The notes beneath the pieces are model-generated. The model worked only from the letters and a program-made list of their open reading frames with translations, did not search any database and was not told the DNA's origin. A stretch of DNA of 64,000 nt from Trichoplax adhaerens (lineage: Eukaryota > Placozoa > Uniplacotomia > Trichoplacea > Trichoplacidae): assembly GCF_000150275.1 (NCBI RefSeq), contig NW_002060965.1, forward strand, positions 686,923 to 750,922, read 5' to 3'. Positions 24,408 through 47,600 of the stretch are shown in pieces (within the stretch, counting starts at the first letter, position 1; the number at the start of each line of letters is the position of its first letter). Made by a program: the position numbers and the translations under genes.

Positions 24408-27227
24408 ATGGCCAAAAGAAGATTGGCAAGTGCATTAGAGGCTGGTAAAATTTTAGGGTAAGTCCAAGGATATTGATTTGTTTATCCAATTAACGATTCA
24501 AGTTAATAAGCGTACCTTTCATTGCAGTATCAATAAATATGGTACCGACAAATTATAGGCCTTTTATCTTCTTACTATAATATTGCAAATAGAAAAAAGA
24601 TAAGCTAAAGGATAGACGTTTCAAATAGTTACGAGCAATAAATAATTATAAGTTTCACCATGGTACTAAACTAGACGTACGACATAAGCATGCCGTATAC
24701 ATAGTCTTAGTCATTATTCTGGCTAATCTTCTTTCGTCTATTTCCTATTTGAACTTTTCTAGCACAGCTTTTATTTTTTTGTTTCATTAAATTAATATTT
24801 TTAGTATGGTCATTCTTTAGCGAGTAATTTACTAAAGTCTACACTGATTGTAATCTTAGTTTGTATATAATACTGCCAAATAGAATTATAATCTATGTCA
24901 TTTCCGGATTTCTCCCTTTAGATCAGTTCAAATTAAAGATATTCAACGTACAGTCGTACCTAACTGCCATGGTATCTTTAGTACCATGTTTTCATCCGAT
25001 GGGTCGATACTTATGTCGGCTACTGGAAAGGGAACTATTGAGGTTATCTACAGATTAAATTTTAAATGTAATAAATGGCCATTAGGAGAATGTAGCTACT
25101 GACTACTTTCTATTTATTATAGGCTATTTTAAATTGATGTATTGAAATATTACTGCCGTTACTTTATTTAGATTCATGCAACCAATAACCTGAAGCCTTT
25201 AGCAACATTAAAGCGTGATCTAAGATCGAATCTGCCAATTACTAGCTTACGAGCAAATCCCAAGAATACCAATCTTGTCTTGGCTGTTGGTAATTCTATA
25301 AAATATACAAATTATAAAGATAACAGAATTTATTATCGAGCCATCATTTATTCTTATACTTGTTTCCAAATCCCAACTTAGAAATCATTTAAATCTTCAA
25401 TATAGGAAAATATAAATGCATGTTTACTTGATTAATTTTTTTTATTCCCATTAATTTCTGTAGTACAGCTCCAAATTAGTTTAAGATTAAATTTATAGGA
25501 TTGTACGAAAATAAATCAATTGAACGTATAATTCTTACAATTTTCTAGGATCAGACGGATACATTTGCCTTTGGAACGTAGATACATGTGAATGTGTATA
25601 TAGTTTTTGTGAAGAAAAGAATGTTATTAATGCTGTAGATATTAACACCAGCGGTGGTATTTATGCTACAGCAGGAAAGGTACTCACAGTTTGACAGTTT
25701 TTATATAACTCGATAACATCTCTTTTAATGGTAAAAATATCGGATTAACTGTATGCATAAGTGGGGTACGGTATAACCTATAGGCCATGTTATCTTTTAT
25801 AGCCTACGACTTCACTATTCTTGTTTGTAAATATGGTATTCATGACGTTTATCTTGCACCTGTACAACCAATGTTACGCAAAAAATGGATTACCATGTCT
25901 TAAATTGCTAAATTTTAAATATAAGCAGACAAGAAGAAAATAGAACCAGTTTGAATCTTATTATATGTACTTGAGAGAGTTTTATGCATCAATCTTCAAC
26001 TATGTGATGAATAACTATTATGGCTTTTACTCTAGGATACCGATATACGAGTTTACGATTTTAGTACACACGAATGTTTTGTTACCTGCCATGGCAAGGA
26101 TTTATCAGAGGGTTTATCTACGTATGTCGATAATTAATCATTCAAGCGATTTAAAAGGCTTGCCAAATTTATTTTAAATTATATACTTATTGAATGAATA
26201 ATATTATTTCAATGTAATCTGGATTATTTTTCCTAGGCCGTCAGATGAAGTTGGCCACGGTAGACGAATATTCGCGCTTAAATTTCACCCAGAAAATAAT
26301 AACGTCTTGGTTTCAGGAGGGTGGGATAAATTTCTAAAAGTATGGGATATCCGAGTTGGCAATCGGGCTGTACGAACTATTAATGGTCCTTACATTTGTG
26401 GGCAAGGCATTGATTTAATTGATAACTATGTTTTAACTGCATCTTGGGTAGCAACCAATTCTCTACAGGTGTAAAATTTAGCTTATTTATAATGGAAGGC
26501 TTAGTAAATTACAAGATCTTCACTCTATGCAACATATTTTAGCCTTCTTGACTTGAATTAGAGTGGATAATAATAGTGTGATTCAACAGTTTGGATATAT
26601 CGAAACTGACAATGATTTCCTATTGACTCTTCTAGATCTATGACTTAACAAGCGGAGAGATGATCGATACCGTCCCGTTTGGTACTAAAGGAGAGTTGAA
26701 AACCGATTATTTATACTGTGCAAAATATTTAACCAAACAATGCGTTGTGGCTGGTGGAAGTGGAACTTGCGATGTCAGACTTGTAGATATTAATAAAGGC
26801 GAGGTATGATATTTGCATCGATATTTCCTTAGTTCAGTTTTACAATATGTGAGACTTACAGTACTAGTATAATCGCTTACTCTGCGTCAGCCAACGTTCG
26901 AACTGTACGCATGATTATGCATATCTGTATAACTGACTAGGCGGTATATTATACTGTATAGCCTGGCTTCTAGTAGCAACTACGTTATGCTCGTAGAATT
27001 TTATACCTTATAACCTTTAACTTTGCCAAGGTTAATAATAATGCAAGTAATGATTGCACAGCCTGTTCTAACCTGCTATTATTCGTATATGAATGTAACA
27101 GTTGCTAGGAAATATAGATAACGACAGAAGGCCAATACAAACAATCGATATTATGGGAGATTATATGGCTATTGGTGGAGTAGGCCCATCTATCACAGTT
27201 GCTGAAATTGAAATGGTATCAACTTAG
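24408..27227 (+). CDS. WD40-repeat protein, family not identified
   Basis: Eight exons, 24408-24457, 24922-25042, 25172-25289, 25549-25679, 26036-26121, 26237-26468, 26636-26803 and 27102-27227, join in phase to give 343 residues, a size that fits one seven-blade propeller. WD-type strands are visible: FSSDGSILMSATGKGTI, NTNLVLAVGSDGYICLWN, GGIYATAGK followed by DTDIRVYD, and FHPENNNVLVSGGWDKFLKV followed by WD (a classical GH-WD repeat). YVLTASWVATNSLQIYDL and CVVAGGSGTCDVRLVD come next, and the C-terminal strand ends GPSITVAEIEMVST. The N-terminus, MAKRRLASALEAGKILG, is short and basic. The exon 1-2 link rests on phase and splice sites only. Such propellers are protein-interaction scaffolds. 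I do not recognise an orthologue and give no function. Confidence 0.85.
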
Positions 27228-28113
27228 CTGAATTTATTATTTTATTAATGCAAGTTATTTACAGTAGTATGTCTTCAATCTAATTTATTTTAAGTCAGAT
27301 TTTCAATTACGTATTTGGATGACAAAATGTCTTTATTTACAGTTAGTACATATATACTGTATATGTATGTGTAAATGCAAAAAATAACAACTGTTATTTA
27401 GTAAAATTTATCTCTACTTAGCGAGCCCAAGGAGAACGCTGTAAGAGTAGATTTTCTTTGATCTCTATGATACAGAGTAGAATAGTTGTTTAATGAATGA
27501 GATAGCAATGATTATTTTGTGTTGTATATCTGAAATAAAGTTTGGCATTTCTGGCTATGCGCAATAGGCCTTGAAATGTGAATGATTTCATTGAATTCAT
27601 GAATTCATTTAATTTAATTTGTAGCTAATATTACGCGTTAACAATCGACTATTCGGTTTTTACGGTAAAGCATATGACATTTTAGTGTATCTATTCGTAA
27701 TGGATGACTATTGATGCAAGGGTCGTTAGCAAAGAGTAATTGATCTGTAGCATTCTTGGTGCCGGGGATATCGGTTTAGTCCTCATTATTCGTATATACT
27801 CCAGTCAATAGAGTACTGAACATCGTTTTCTTAGCATTAGTACTCAATGATGACAGAGTCTAACATTCAATTCAAGCCAGAATCAAGTGGGAAGCGAACA
27901 CTAGTTACAGCCTATATTACAGTTCATGCAAGAATACCAAACACGGAAGCGATTGCTACATTATCATTTTAGATAGTACTTTTAAAAGTGTTTAAACGTT
28001 AGCACAGCGACGGGGGTAAATTAAGCTATCTAGGAAAACTTTGAACAGGAAACTAACCGTTAACAATAACGTGTCATGACGTAATACTGTACTGTAGCGG
28101 TGGTTGTACTGTA

Positions 28114-29137
28114 TTACACAGTATAACATTGATATTTCTTACTGAACGATATGATACTGTCAATAGCGAAGCCTTAGATTGGCCGCGTTAGTCGAGTAGA
28201 CTGAGTTAGCTTGGCTGATGTACAGTGTACAGTACATAGTACGGTACTGTAGACTGTACTGTACTGTAAAAGTTCTGAACTGTTACAGTATAATGCAAGA
28301 TCCAATACTACATTCAGTATAGTAAAATATGACTTTCGGCAACAAATTACAGCATTGGAAAGGGAAATTGAGTAGAGGTTACACAGTATAACATTGATAT
28401 TGCTTACTGGACGATATGATACTGTCAGTAGCTAAGCCCTAGATTGGCCGCGTTAGTCGAGTAGACTGAGTCAGCTTGGCTTATGAACACTGTACACTGT
28501 ACACTGTACAGTACAGTACTGTACTGTACTGTAGACGATATGATACTGTCAGTAGCTAAGCCCTAAGTTGGCCGCGTTAGTCGAGTACTGTACTGTACTG
28601 TAGACTGAGTTAGCTTGGCTGATGTACAGTACAGTACATAGTACGGTACTGTAGACTGTACTGTACTGTACGTACTGTAAAGTTCTGAACTGTTACAGTA
28701 CAGTATAATGCAAGATCCAATACTACATTCAGTACAGTACAGTATAGCAAAATATGACTTTCGGCAACAAATTGCAGCATTGGAAAGGGAAATTGAGTAG
28801 AAGTTACACAGTATAACATTGATATTGCTTACTGGACGATATGATACTGTCAGTAGCTAAGCCTTACAGTTGGCCGCGTTAGTGGAGTACAGTAGACTGA
28901 TTTAGCTTGGCTGATGTACAGTACTGTACACTGTACATTGTACAGTACTGTACACTGTACATTGTACAGTACAGTCTACAGTACATAGTACAGTACTGTA
29001 GACTGTACTGTACTGTAAAAGTTCTGAACTGTCAGGGTATGATGCAAGATCCAATACTACTGTACATCCAGTATGGTAAAATATGACTTTCGGCAACAAA
29101 TTACAGCATTGGAAAGGGAAATTGACTGTAGAGGTGT
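28114..29137. repeat. Complex tandem repeat with embedded CAGTAC/GTACTG expansions
   Basis: About four direct copies start near 28114, 28380, 28534 (lacking its first part) and 28804. Shared blocks in order are TTACACAGTATAACATTGAT, CGATATGATACTGTCA, GGCCGCGTTAGT, TTAGCTTGGCTGATGTAC, AAAGTTCTGAACTGT, GCAAGATCCAATACTAC and TTTCGGCAACAAATT. Between fixed points each copy carries a different number of GTACTG/CAGTAC units, so copies differ in length mainly by that inner array. Minus-strand open frames here (rich in TVQYCTV) are translations of the repeat. Confidence 0.93.
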
Positions 29138-29517
29138 GGAAAAGTCGGCTAGTATGATCAAGATCGAAGCGATAGAAGTGAAAAGAACTTCTACCGTCCA
29201 GCCTTGTACGTATATTGTTGAGATAAGTCAGCCTTGTCATGCATGATATTTGCACTCCTACAGTACGGCGAGGGTCACGAGGACAAGCGGGCGGTGGCGT
29301 TGGCAAACAGTACAGTACAGGAGCTGGTATTGGAGCCTCTCAGCCAAAACCACTAGGTACAGTATAAACTAGTCATGTACTGGTTAGGCCAGCTACTGGT
29401 AGGTCATATCAGAGGTGAAGACAACATATTGTAACTGTACCGAACCGTACCGAACCGTCCCGCCCGACCGTCCCGCCCACCGTCCCTCCTTAACAAGAGT
29501 AGAATGGTGCCGATAGT

Positions 29518-29548
29518 TTGGTCCCGTACTGGTCCAGTACGGGACCAA
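29518..29548. repeat. Perfect 15-bp inverted repeat with 1-base loop
   Basis: TTGGTCCCGTACTGG is followed by one T and its exact reverse complement. It lies just after a tract of CCGAACCGT and CCGTCCCGCCC repeats (29433-29490). Confidence 0.93.
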
Positions 29549-29758
29549 TTGTATGCAATCAGCAGCTATCAGTCATGTTGGTTGGCAGCGCCAGCCCCCT
29601 AACCAATCTACCCTACGGCCGTACTGTACTTGTATTGTCGCCGCTGTCGTGAACTGCACCGCACGGTTGAATAGATTCACTGGCCGTTGTGTGTGGTGTT
29701 GAAATATTAGCAGCAACAGCAGCAGCAGCAAACAGGAAGAACGTTTGGGGCATGTTGG

Positions 29759-29980
29759 CTAAGCCTCGTTAAACGGTAGCAAAGGCATCAAAACTGCATC
29801 ATCAATCCCTAAAACCTTCATCAAATTGAAAATTAAGCTTTGAACGTTATCGATGCTGTATTGGCTACCGCTTTGACACATGGTAAATGGTAAGTTTCCA
29901 TTGACGTTGTGTAATATTGTACTATCGGAGGTACGAGTACATGGCATTGAAAATTTTTTCTCATCCATTCCTCCAAAATG
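29759..29980 (-). CDS. Possible short exon or gene, unknown
   Basis: A minus-strand open frame carries an ordinary, non-repetitive composition with aligned Cys residues and ends in a stop at 29759. It reads through GGMDEKKFSMPC, then NGNLPFTMCQSGSQYS and LGIDDAVLMPLLPF. There is no ATG at the open edge; the first ATG in frame lies near 29966, and an acceptor-like AG sits near 29994. I recognise no family. It could be a terminal exon, an old mobile-element fragment or chance. Confidence 0.25.
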   Translation of the reverse strand, partial: HFGGMDEKKFSMPCTRTSDSTILHNVNGNLPFTMCQSGSQYSIDNVQSLIFNLMKVLGIDDAVLMPLLPFNEA

Positions 29981-30871
29981 TCTCCACAATTGACAGTCAC
30001 TTACTTACCGAAACATCCTTGATGGTCAATATTGCAACACTTAAAATCATCGCTTAGTTTATGACGGTCAAGATGAGACGTATGCATCCACTATGCTCAC
30101 TGTATTTCCGCCCATGTTGTATGGTATAGTGTTAGCTGCTGACAGGGCTTCTTGACGCTACTCTATCCTTTGCTCTATTGCAGTACGGTAAGCCATCAGC
30201 CGTAGTCATTTTTTTATCATCGCTACTTCAGTAGTATATTCAGTGAATGGTTGAAGACAAGTACCTACTGGCTTCATTTAAACTTGCCAATTCAAAGTGT
30301 ACAATTTCACCAGCTAATGTCTATAGCAATTGAAAAAAGGATAACGAATATCGTAACAGTTGATGCTAGCTTTGCCTATTGCAGTAATGGCTTCACTGCA
30401 TAGGGCACAGCCGCGCTATTTTAAACGCATTTTAGCTAACTCAAAACAAGTGCACTAGTATAGCATTACTGTCACTGTACTGAGCACAATACAGTCAGTC
30501 AGTGCAGATGGACGATAGAATACCGCACCATGCAGCAGACTGTTAGGTATATACAAAAACTTGTCGATAGTATCATAACTTATTTATTGCTGGACTTTAT
30601 AGCCTTGTGGTTCAGTTCAATTAGTCGACTGCAAGGATAACCTATTGAGCCAAATCCGATCACTGTTCATCATATTGATGCCCCATTTTGAATCATCGTG
30701 GAAAGAAGGGGGGGGGGGCACCTATCGTGTCATGCTAGCCTAGCCATAAAATATGCCATGCTTTGATCACATACAATTCCATTGCAATCCAATTGAAACT
30801 ATGTTACAACGTATGTGATACTGTCTTTGCAGGCTTTTGAAAATACAGCTGGTCAAATTGAAGTCAAGAAC

Positions 30872-32701
30872 ATGGAATTTGACGATTATGAAAATTTGCC
30901 AACACACGATGTAGGAGTTCATATGATGGCTGGCGCTGCTGCAGGTGTACTCGAACATTGCGTCATGTACCCAGTGGACTGTGTTAAGGTACCAAATAGC
31001 AACTTTAGCAATTTCTCGCTTTGATAATACTTTCAAGTTAAGGCATTTAATGGAGAGTTGGTTTAGTTTAATTAATTTTATAATCATACTATGGCGGGCG
31101 CTACAGATGGAAAATTGATTCTCGTGTGTCACAGAATACGGTACCAGTATACAACTGTTAATCGTTTATACGTGTATATTGACTGTACTCGGGGGGGTGC
31201 CTACAATCGCATGCTATTGCTAGTACGGCCTTTATCCTGTTATAGGTAGCAACAAATTTGGGGGATGGATCCATTTTTTTTTGTATACGTTAAAGGTACA
31301 AGGTTTCTCTTTCTCTTAGTAGTCCGTGATAATACTTTAGCAAAGTAATGAAGCTAGAATACTCATTTCAAAGCATTAGATGTGGTGATACCTACTTCTT
31401 TTCATCCATAGCACAAACATAATAGTTACTGTTGATACTGTTTTATTGGATTATGAATTGACTATACGGTACTACAAGCATGAATAATATTCACTCTCTT
31501 CCGGACGTTAGCCTACTAAACCCAATACTGTAGCATTAATAATCAATGTTGAACCTTATCAAATTGATAGTGTATTAATTTTTCAAGATCTTTTGCCTGC
31601 ACACTACAGTACTAGTAACACTGACGACTATCGTATCTTATCTTTGAATTTTATGTATTATTCAAATTAAATACATAGACAAGAATGCAAAGCCTCAAGC
31701 CTAATCCAAATGCGGTATATAAGGGGATTTACGATGGTTTCCGAAGTATAGCAATTAACGAAGGCAGATTTACTGTCTTTCGAGGCATGAATGTTGTTAT
31801 ATGTGGTGCTGCACCTGCACATGCTTTATACTTTTCCTGTTATGAGTCCGTTCGTCAGTCTTTAGGCGGTAAAGAACCAGGCCATCATCCTGTAGCTAAC
31901 GGTACCATTTTTTATGACTTTTTACACAATATTGGTAGAACACATACGCAAATGTATCGTATGATGATATGAACTACCGTACTGTAGTTTACTAATTGTA
32001 TATTTGTTGTTGTAATATTTGTAGCTACTGCGGCAGTTACTGCCACAGCTATCCATGATGCAGCCATGACCCCAGTTGACGGTATGTTCTACAACTAGCA
32101 TTTCAAATTTTCCATTGTATTGGATTAACTGTAACTGGAACTGACCAAGCTAAAGCTTTCCCTTTCTCAATTTACAGCTGTTAAACAACGTTTACAAATA
32201 TATAAAAGCCCATATAGAGGCGCCATCCACTGTATAAAAGAGGTTTATAAATCTGAAGGTGTTAAGGCCTTTTATAGAAGCTATACTACCCAACTATTAA
32301 TGAATATACCATTCCAATGTTCGCATTTCTTGGTTTATGAGTACTTGCGTGAAACGTTAAACCCTGCTCGTACTTATGATCCTAAAACTCATGTCATCGC
32401 TGGAGCTGCTGCTGGCGCTTTTGCTGCTTCTTTAACTACACCTTTAGACGTTGCTAAAACACTACTAAATACACAAGAAAAAAGTGCACTTAAATTGACT
32501 TCAAATAGGCGATATGTTACTGGTATCTATGGTGCATTAAAAACTATCTACTCTATGCGCGGTATCGCTGGTTATTTTCAGGGAATTAAAGCTCGAATTG
32601 TATTTCAGATGCCATCAACTGCAATATGTTGGTCGGTATATGAATTCTTTAAGCATTTCTTGCTTGTGTCTCAAGCATCAAAAAAGGAATCATTGTTTTA
32701 A
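30872..32701 (+). CDS. SLC25A37: Mitoferrin (mitochondrial iron carrier, SLC25A28/37 family)
   Basis: Mitoferrin carries ferrous iron across the inner mitochondrial membrane for haem and iron-sulfur cluster synthesis. Four exons, 30872-30988, 31679-31901, 32025-32081 and 32178-32701, join in phase to give 306 residues. The start [10 protein letters not shown] matches the DYENLP of vertebrate mitoferrins. Three SLC25 signatures are present: [26 protein letters not shown] and [14 protein letters not shown] (PxDxxK...). Family-specific stretches include [50 protein letters not shown] and [16 protein letters not shown]. The second signature reads PVD where human has PAE. The open frame continues upstream of 30872 to an acceptor-like AG at 30834-30835 (CTTTGCAG), so a further 5' exon is possible. 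SLC25A28 and SLC25A37 cannot be told apart here; the symbol is nominal. Confidence 0.94.
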
Positions 32702-34449
32702 ATAGTTGGTAGAAATCAAGTTGATAGCAATTGTCAAGAATTAGTATTTACATCTATTAAATTAAGTTTTACTTTATGTCTTATACATCGCATAAATTGG
32801 AACGAACCTAGAATGCCTTAATGATCCAAGTGAACTATCTTAACCGAATACTTACATTCTGTCATACTAGCTATGAATTATACTGAAATTACCAGATACT
32901 AATTGTATCAAGCAAGATTAATAACCGTCTCTCTCATTCATAAGAATTACAGTTTAGATTTTACCTTTCTCTTATTTTGGGTAATATTAAACAACTATAA
33001 CAGTTGAATTGCATTATTACCCACCAAGTAAAGTTCTTATCACATGGTGGTAATGACTCTTTGGGGGGTATTACCAATAAGATTAGCTATTTAATTACTT
33101 GAAAATCTCTTCTTTTCTATACATGAACGATATTATCGACGAAGAGTATATGATGAAAACGAAATAATCTATTACATTAATTTTATCTTGTTATGGCATT
33201 GATAACTATGATACGGAGCAATAACCAGTTATCGATGCATATTACAATTTTTCAGATCTCACCGCCTTTAAGTGCGACACACTATTAATATGATATCAGC
33301 CTCAATTAAGTTATATCATTCTAATTATACTGAAAAATGCTTTATGATTACAGTGTAAACTGTTAATAATATTGTATATATAATTTAGCAATAGTAGAAT
33401 TGTATTGTTTTAACTCACCCAATTGAACGGTTGATTGATCATAGCTGAATTTTAATAGTCTACTATGACAGTGAGTCTCTAACGTTTTTAGTCTTTCAGC
33501 ATCGGAAAGATTGTTATGACAATCGTACAAACATTTCTATAATCAATGCGACGTACGCATACATATGTACATTGTAGGGGAGGCTTTAAAAAATTGAGCA
33601 TTGCTATAGATCAATCTTTAGAGGGTAAAACTATCACTTCCATTTATGTTATAAATATTTCTGGCAAAAGATTAGCGAATAAAGTTTCGAATATTTTTAA
33701 GCAATATTGTATCAAATTTTTCTTGATCGAGTATCTCATGTAATTTTAGGCGAAAGATTAGCAAATAAAGTTTCGAATATTTTTAAGTAATATTGCATAA
33801 AGTTGTTCTTGATCGGATATCTTATACAATGGTAGCAATAAATATTTATATGCATTATCTTATGTAATTGTAACAATAAATGTCCAGATATTTCTAATCA
33901 AGATAACATTTAATTGTTCTTATTGGAGCACTTTAGCTTTTTGACTTAAATTCCTACCAAGAAAAATTTTTAGCGATTTCGAATTAGATTAAAGTACATC
34001 AATTTTCCATTCCTGAGTCAATGGGTCAAGTGCGTATTTCTGCTAGTTGAAGATAAAATTTATTACCTCTAAAAGATTATAATTGCATGATATAGTATAA
34101 CTGTTGTTAAATTATTAATTTAGAAGTAATGTCTGATGAAAGTAATTATATCAAGTGAGATAAGATATATAACTAAGGAACCCTCTTGAATTGAAAACTT
34201 TACTCAAGAGTTTATACTTCAAAATAAGTTAATGAACATTACGAAGGTACAATCATAAAAAATGAAAGATATGCTTGAGGATACAACGGTAGCCAATTGC
34301 TAGAGTATAAATCTCTAAGATTAAATTCATACTGCATATAAAAATGCTCTTTATTACATTGGCATAACATGAAAGAGAGTCACTATTGGTATAAAAATTG
34401 AGTATACTTTTTTGGCAAAACATAGCTAGCATTGAATATTGCATACTAT
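32702..34449. other. Convergent intergenic space, mitoferrin / HECTD2
   Basis: No gene is supported. The space holds the two 3' flanks and an 88-base tandem duplication at about 33660-33835. A small plus-strand frame at 33546-33743 lies partly in that repeat and is not credible. The minus-strand frame at 34253-34453 overlaps the HECTD2 stop in another phase. Confidence 0.55.
33660..33835. repeat. Two-copy tandem repeat, unit about 88 bp
   Basis: Copies near 33660 and 33749 share AAAGATTAGC(G/A)AATAAAG, TTTCGAATATTTTTAAG and TCTTGATCG, then TATCT.AT. Substitutions are scattered. Confidence 0.88.
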
Positions 34450-44685
<10,236 letters not shown>

Positions 44686-47600
44686 CTGTAAGCAAATAAT
44701 AAAAAATAATGGTTCTTTTGATTTATACGAGCAACATTAGCCGATCTATTTCATATCATGAAATCTTGTTGGTAAATTAGTTTATTACCATATCCTTAGT
44801 TACTCTATACTATAGTTTCAGGCGCCATTTAGTCTACAAAATTGTAGAACTAATTGTGACGCTCTTTTGAGAGCTATTTTCAACTCAAAACTTATTATTT
44901 CACGGAATAACAAATCAGACATTAAAATTATAAAATTGCTATATATTCTGTAATTTCAATAACGTCATTGAGGTTTGATATCAGTAAACCAATAGAATAT
45001 AAAAAATATCCTTATTGATACCTTATGCTGTATCATTATTAACTCTATATACGTATGCACGTGATTTAGATATTTATCTATAATTAAAATTAAAGAATAT
45101 ACTTGACGGTTGCTTTTCAATCATTTTTTGTCGGGTTATTATTACGCTCTGGAAACTGTTAAATAATTCTTCATAGCTATAGACTAAAATTTAAAGCCAA
45201 TTAAGGCCGATAATACCTTGCTATATAACTATCAACTGCAACGAGTGATCAAACTAAAGAACTATGGAAGGAAATTATAATAGATATCATTAAACGATTA
45301 ATGTATGCAAAATAAACCTACTTATAATAATAACAATCTAAACATAAGTTAAATTTCCTGCGTTAAGAAGTTTACTATGGCCATAATGAAGTATTCAAAG
45401 TGTGCAATGGAAATCTTATTCATACTAATAGCATGTGTAGTTATAAATTAAGTTTCCTGTACTAAAACTTTCTATAACGATAACTTAGTTGCCAAAACTT
45501 ACAATCAAAATTTTATTACTACGTGCATAATTGCAGTTCGAACTATTGTAATTACAATTAAATAATGAAAGTACCGTATTTAATAAAAATACTATACGCT
45601 AGTAAATTATCATTGTTTTAAGCAAACGGTCAAAGTACGAACAGAAAATTCTGCCTTTTCACGGCAATCTAATTATATTTTAAGTTCTATACGTAGAGAA
45701 ATTCTACATGTTATAATGATATCTAATTGCATTCAAGGTATATTAAATTAGTGTTCTAAGTAGTAAAATATGCGCGTAAAAATATTTAAAATATTTTTCA
45801 TAGCTATTATTAAAGGACCAAAGGAGTGAAAATATTATTCAAAACGATGGCAAGCAAATTGTGAGCGTTCATGATGGGCTACTTAAGGAAAGCCTAATCG
45901 TTTTCAAGTATTCCATGCCTTAATTTTCTGTTATCGTTTTGCTATGATTAAGAGTCAAAGTAATCAATAACTGTTCCTAATAATAGCAAACTAATCGTGT
46001 GATTAAAATTTTCGCGCAAAATAATTATTGTAGCAACGATTAAGTGATCAAGTAATAGTCAATTTATCGAAACGGTAATCTAATTATGAAACTAAATTTC
46101 TATATAAAATAATAAGTATCGTTATAGCAACGTAATTATTATAGCTATGATTAAGTAATCAAGTAATCATCAATTCATCATGATGGCAATCTAATCATGA
46201 AATTAAATTTTCACGTAAAATAGTAAGCATAGTAGGAGCTAAGTAATTAAGTAGTAGAATTTCTATTCATAATAATAGTGCAGTTAAAGTATCAATAAAT
46301 TAAATTTTCCACGGGAAAGAAATTGTACTAACTATAGTAAATCAACAAAGTAGTAGAAATTTGATAATAATTCATTATAAGTTGACTGTTTTGTGTCAGG
46401 AAATTGTTATAGTTAGAATTGCACTAGATATCTAAAGTTACAGAATTTTATCTGAAATATTAACAGTCCAATCAGTACTTAATATCCGCTTAGGAGAATT
46501 ATCATAGATGTAACTAAATGATTGAAATAGTAAAAATTATGTTCTTGGTATTATCAAAAATTTGTTACGTTTACAACATAGAGAAATTATCGTCCATGTT
46601 ATATTATCGAATCAACTTTATATAATTCAATATTAGGTAAATAGAAAGATTTTTAAGTTTGATTTTTAAATAACCTAGAGAGCAAAATGAATATTGCGAT
46701 CCCAATTACCTTCTGTGGTATCTGAGTATATGGTCTTTCAAGGTTATGATTCATTCTGGCCTCCAATTTGTGATGATTACTGTTATTGGATATTGGTGGT
46801 AATTTTGCCTCATCTTCCATTTCTTTCTTTAACGGATGATTCAGCTAATAAATATCAAAATTTGGGAATGAACAATCTGCTACCTTGTGATCACAGTAAC
46901 TCGAAATATGCTAGAAAAAAGACGAGATGATAGTGATACTGATATCGTCCTGGTATTATAAATGTTGTTTAATTAAACTCTTATAGTATAAATTAATGTT
47001 CATGAATGACTGTTAGTCAATGTAGTGGACATCTACCTACGTCAATTTGATCAGTATAATTTATTTTCCTATTTATTAGTATTGATTTTCAAGTTACTAC
47101 CGGTTCGTACTCGTATCTAATTCAAATTACCACTAATCCCACTTACGAAACAACTATTAAAACTAAATTACTAAATAGCTATATAAAATAATTTCTCTAT
47201 CGCCAAAGGAACCTACTAGTTCTATCGAAAGTGTAACTAGTACTATCACAACATCAACGAAAAATAAGCGACAAAGTCTGAGTTATTCTTGCACAACTTA
47301 ACTAATAGTTCTGCTATCATTAGGATAGGAGACTTAAAATAGCCATCAAATGAAACTGAGGTATAAGATTTGTTCGATGATTCCAAAGCGATAGTAGCAA
47401 TAATAAGACGTTAGCATCTTTAGAGGACTGATACTTGTAATATAATCTACGGAGAGAATTTTATTTATTTACAGTTTATCTACTTTATCGTTTAACATGG
47501 TGATATAAACAGTATAATAAAAAGCTATTATAAAATTTTCTAATAGCATGATATTGGGTGAAACAGTTGCAAGATGTAGAAACTAGAATAAAGTGGTAAG

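Larger units (their letters stand above)
27228..30871. other. Intergenic, repeat-rich region between WD40 gene and mitoferrin
   Basis: The first 850 bases are plain AT-rich sequence. From 28.08 kb the region is dominated by a complex tandem repeat with CAGTAC/GTACTG inserts (28114-29137). A GC-richer stretch follows at 29.3-29.7 kb with CCGAACCGT/CCGTCCCGCCC repeats, a hairpin and a CAGCAG run at about 29710-29730. A possible minus-strand coding exon lies at 29759-29980. A G9 run is at about 30710. Confidence 0.6.

Noticed and set aside
28610-29306. Minus-strand open frames rich in Tyr/Cys/Thr/Val
   Set aside because: They are translations of the CAGTAC/GTACTG repeat on the minus strand; composition follows the repeat and there is no independent coding signal.
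46694-46930. 78-codon plus-strand frame
   Set aside because: No conserved motif, no clear exon partners, and an uncertain start.
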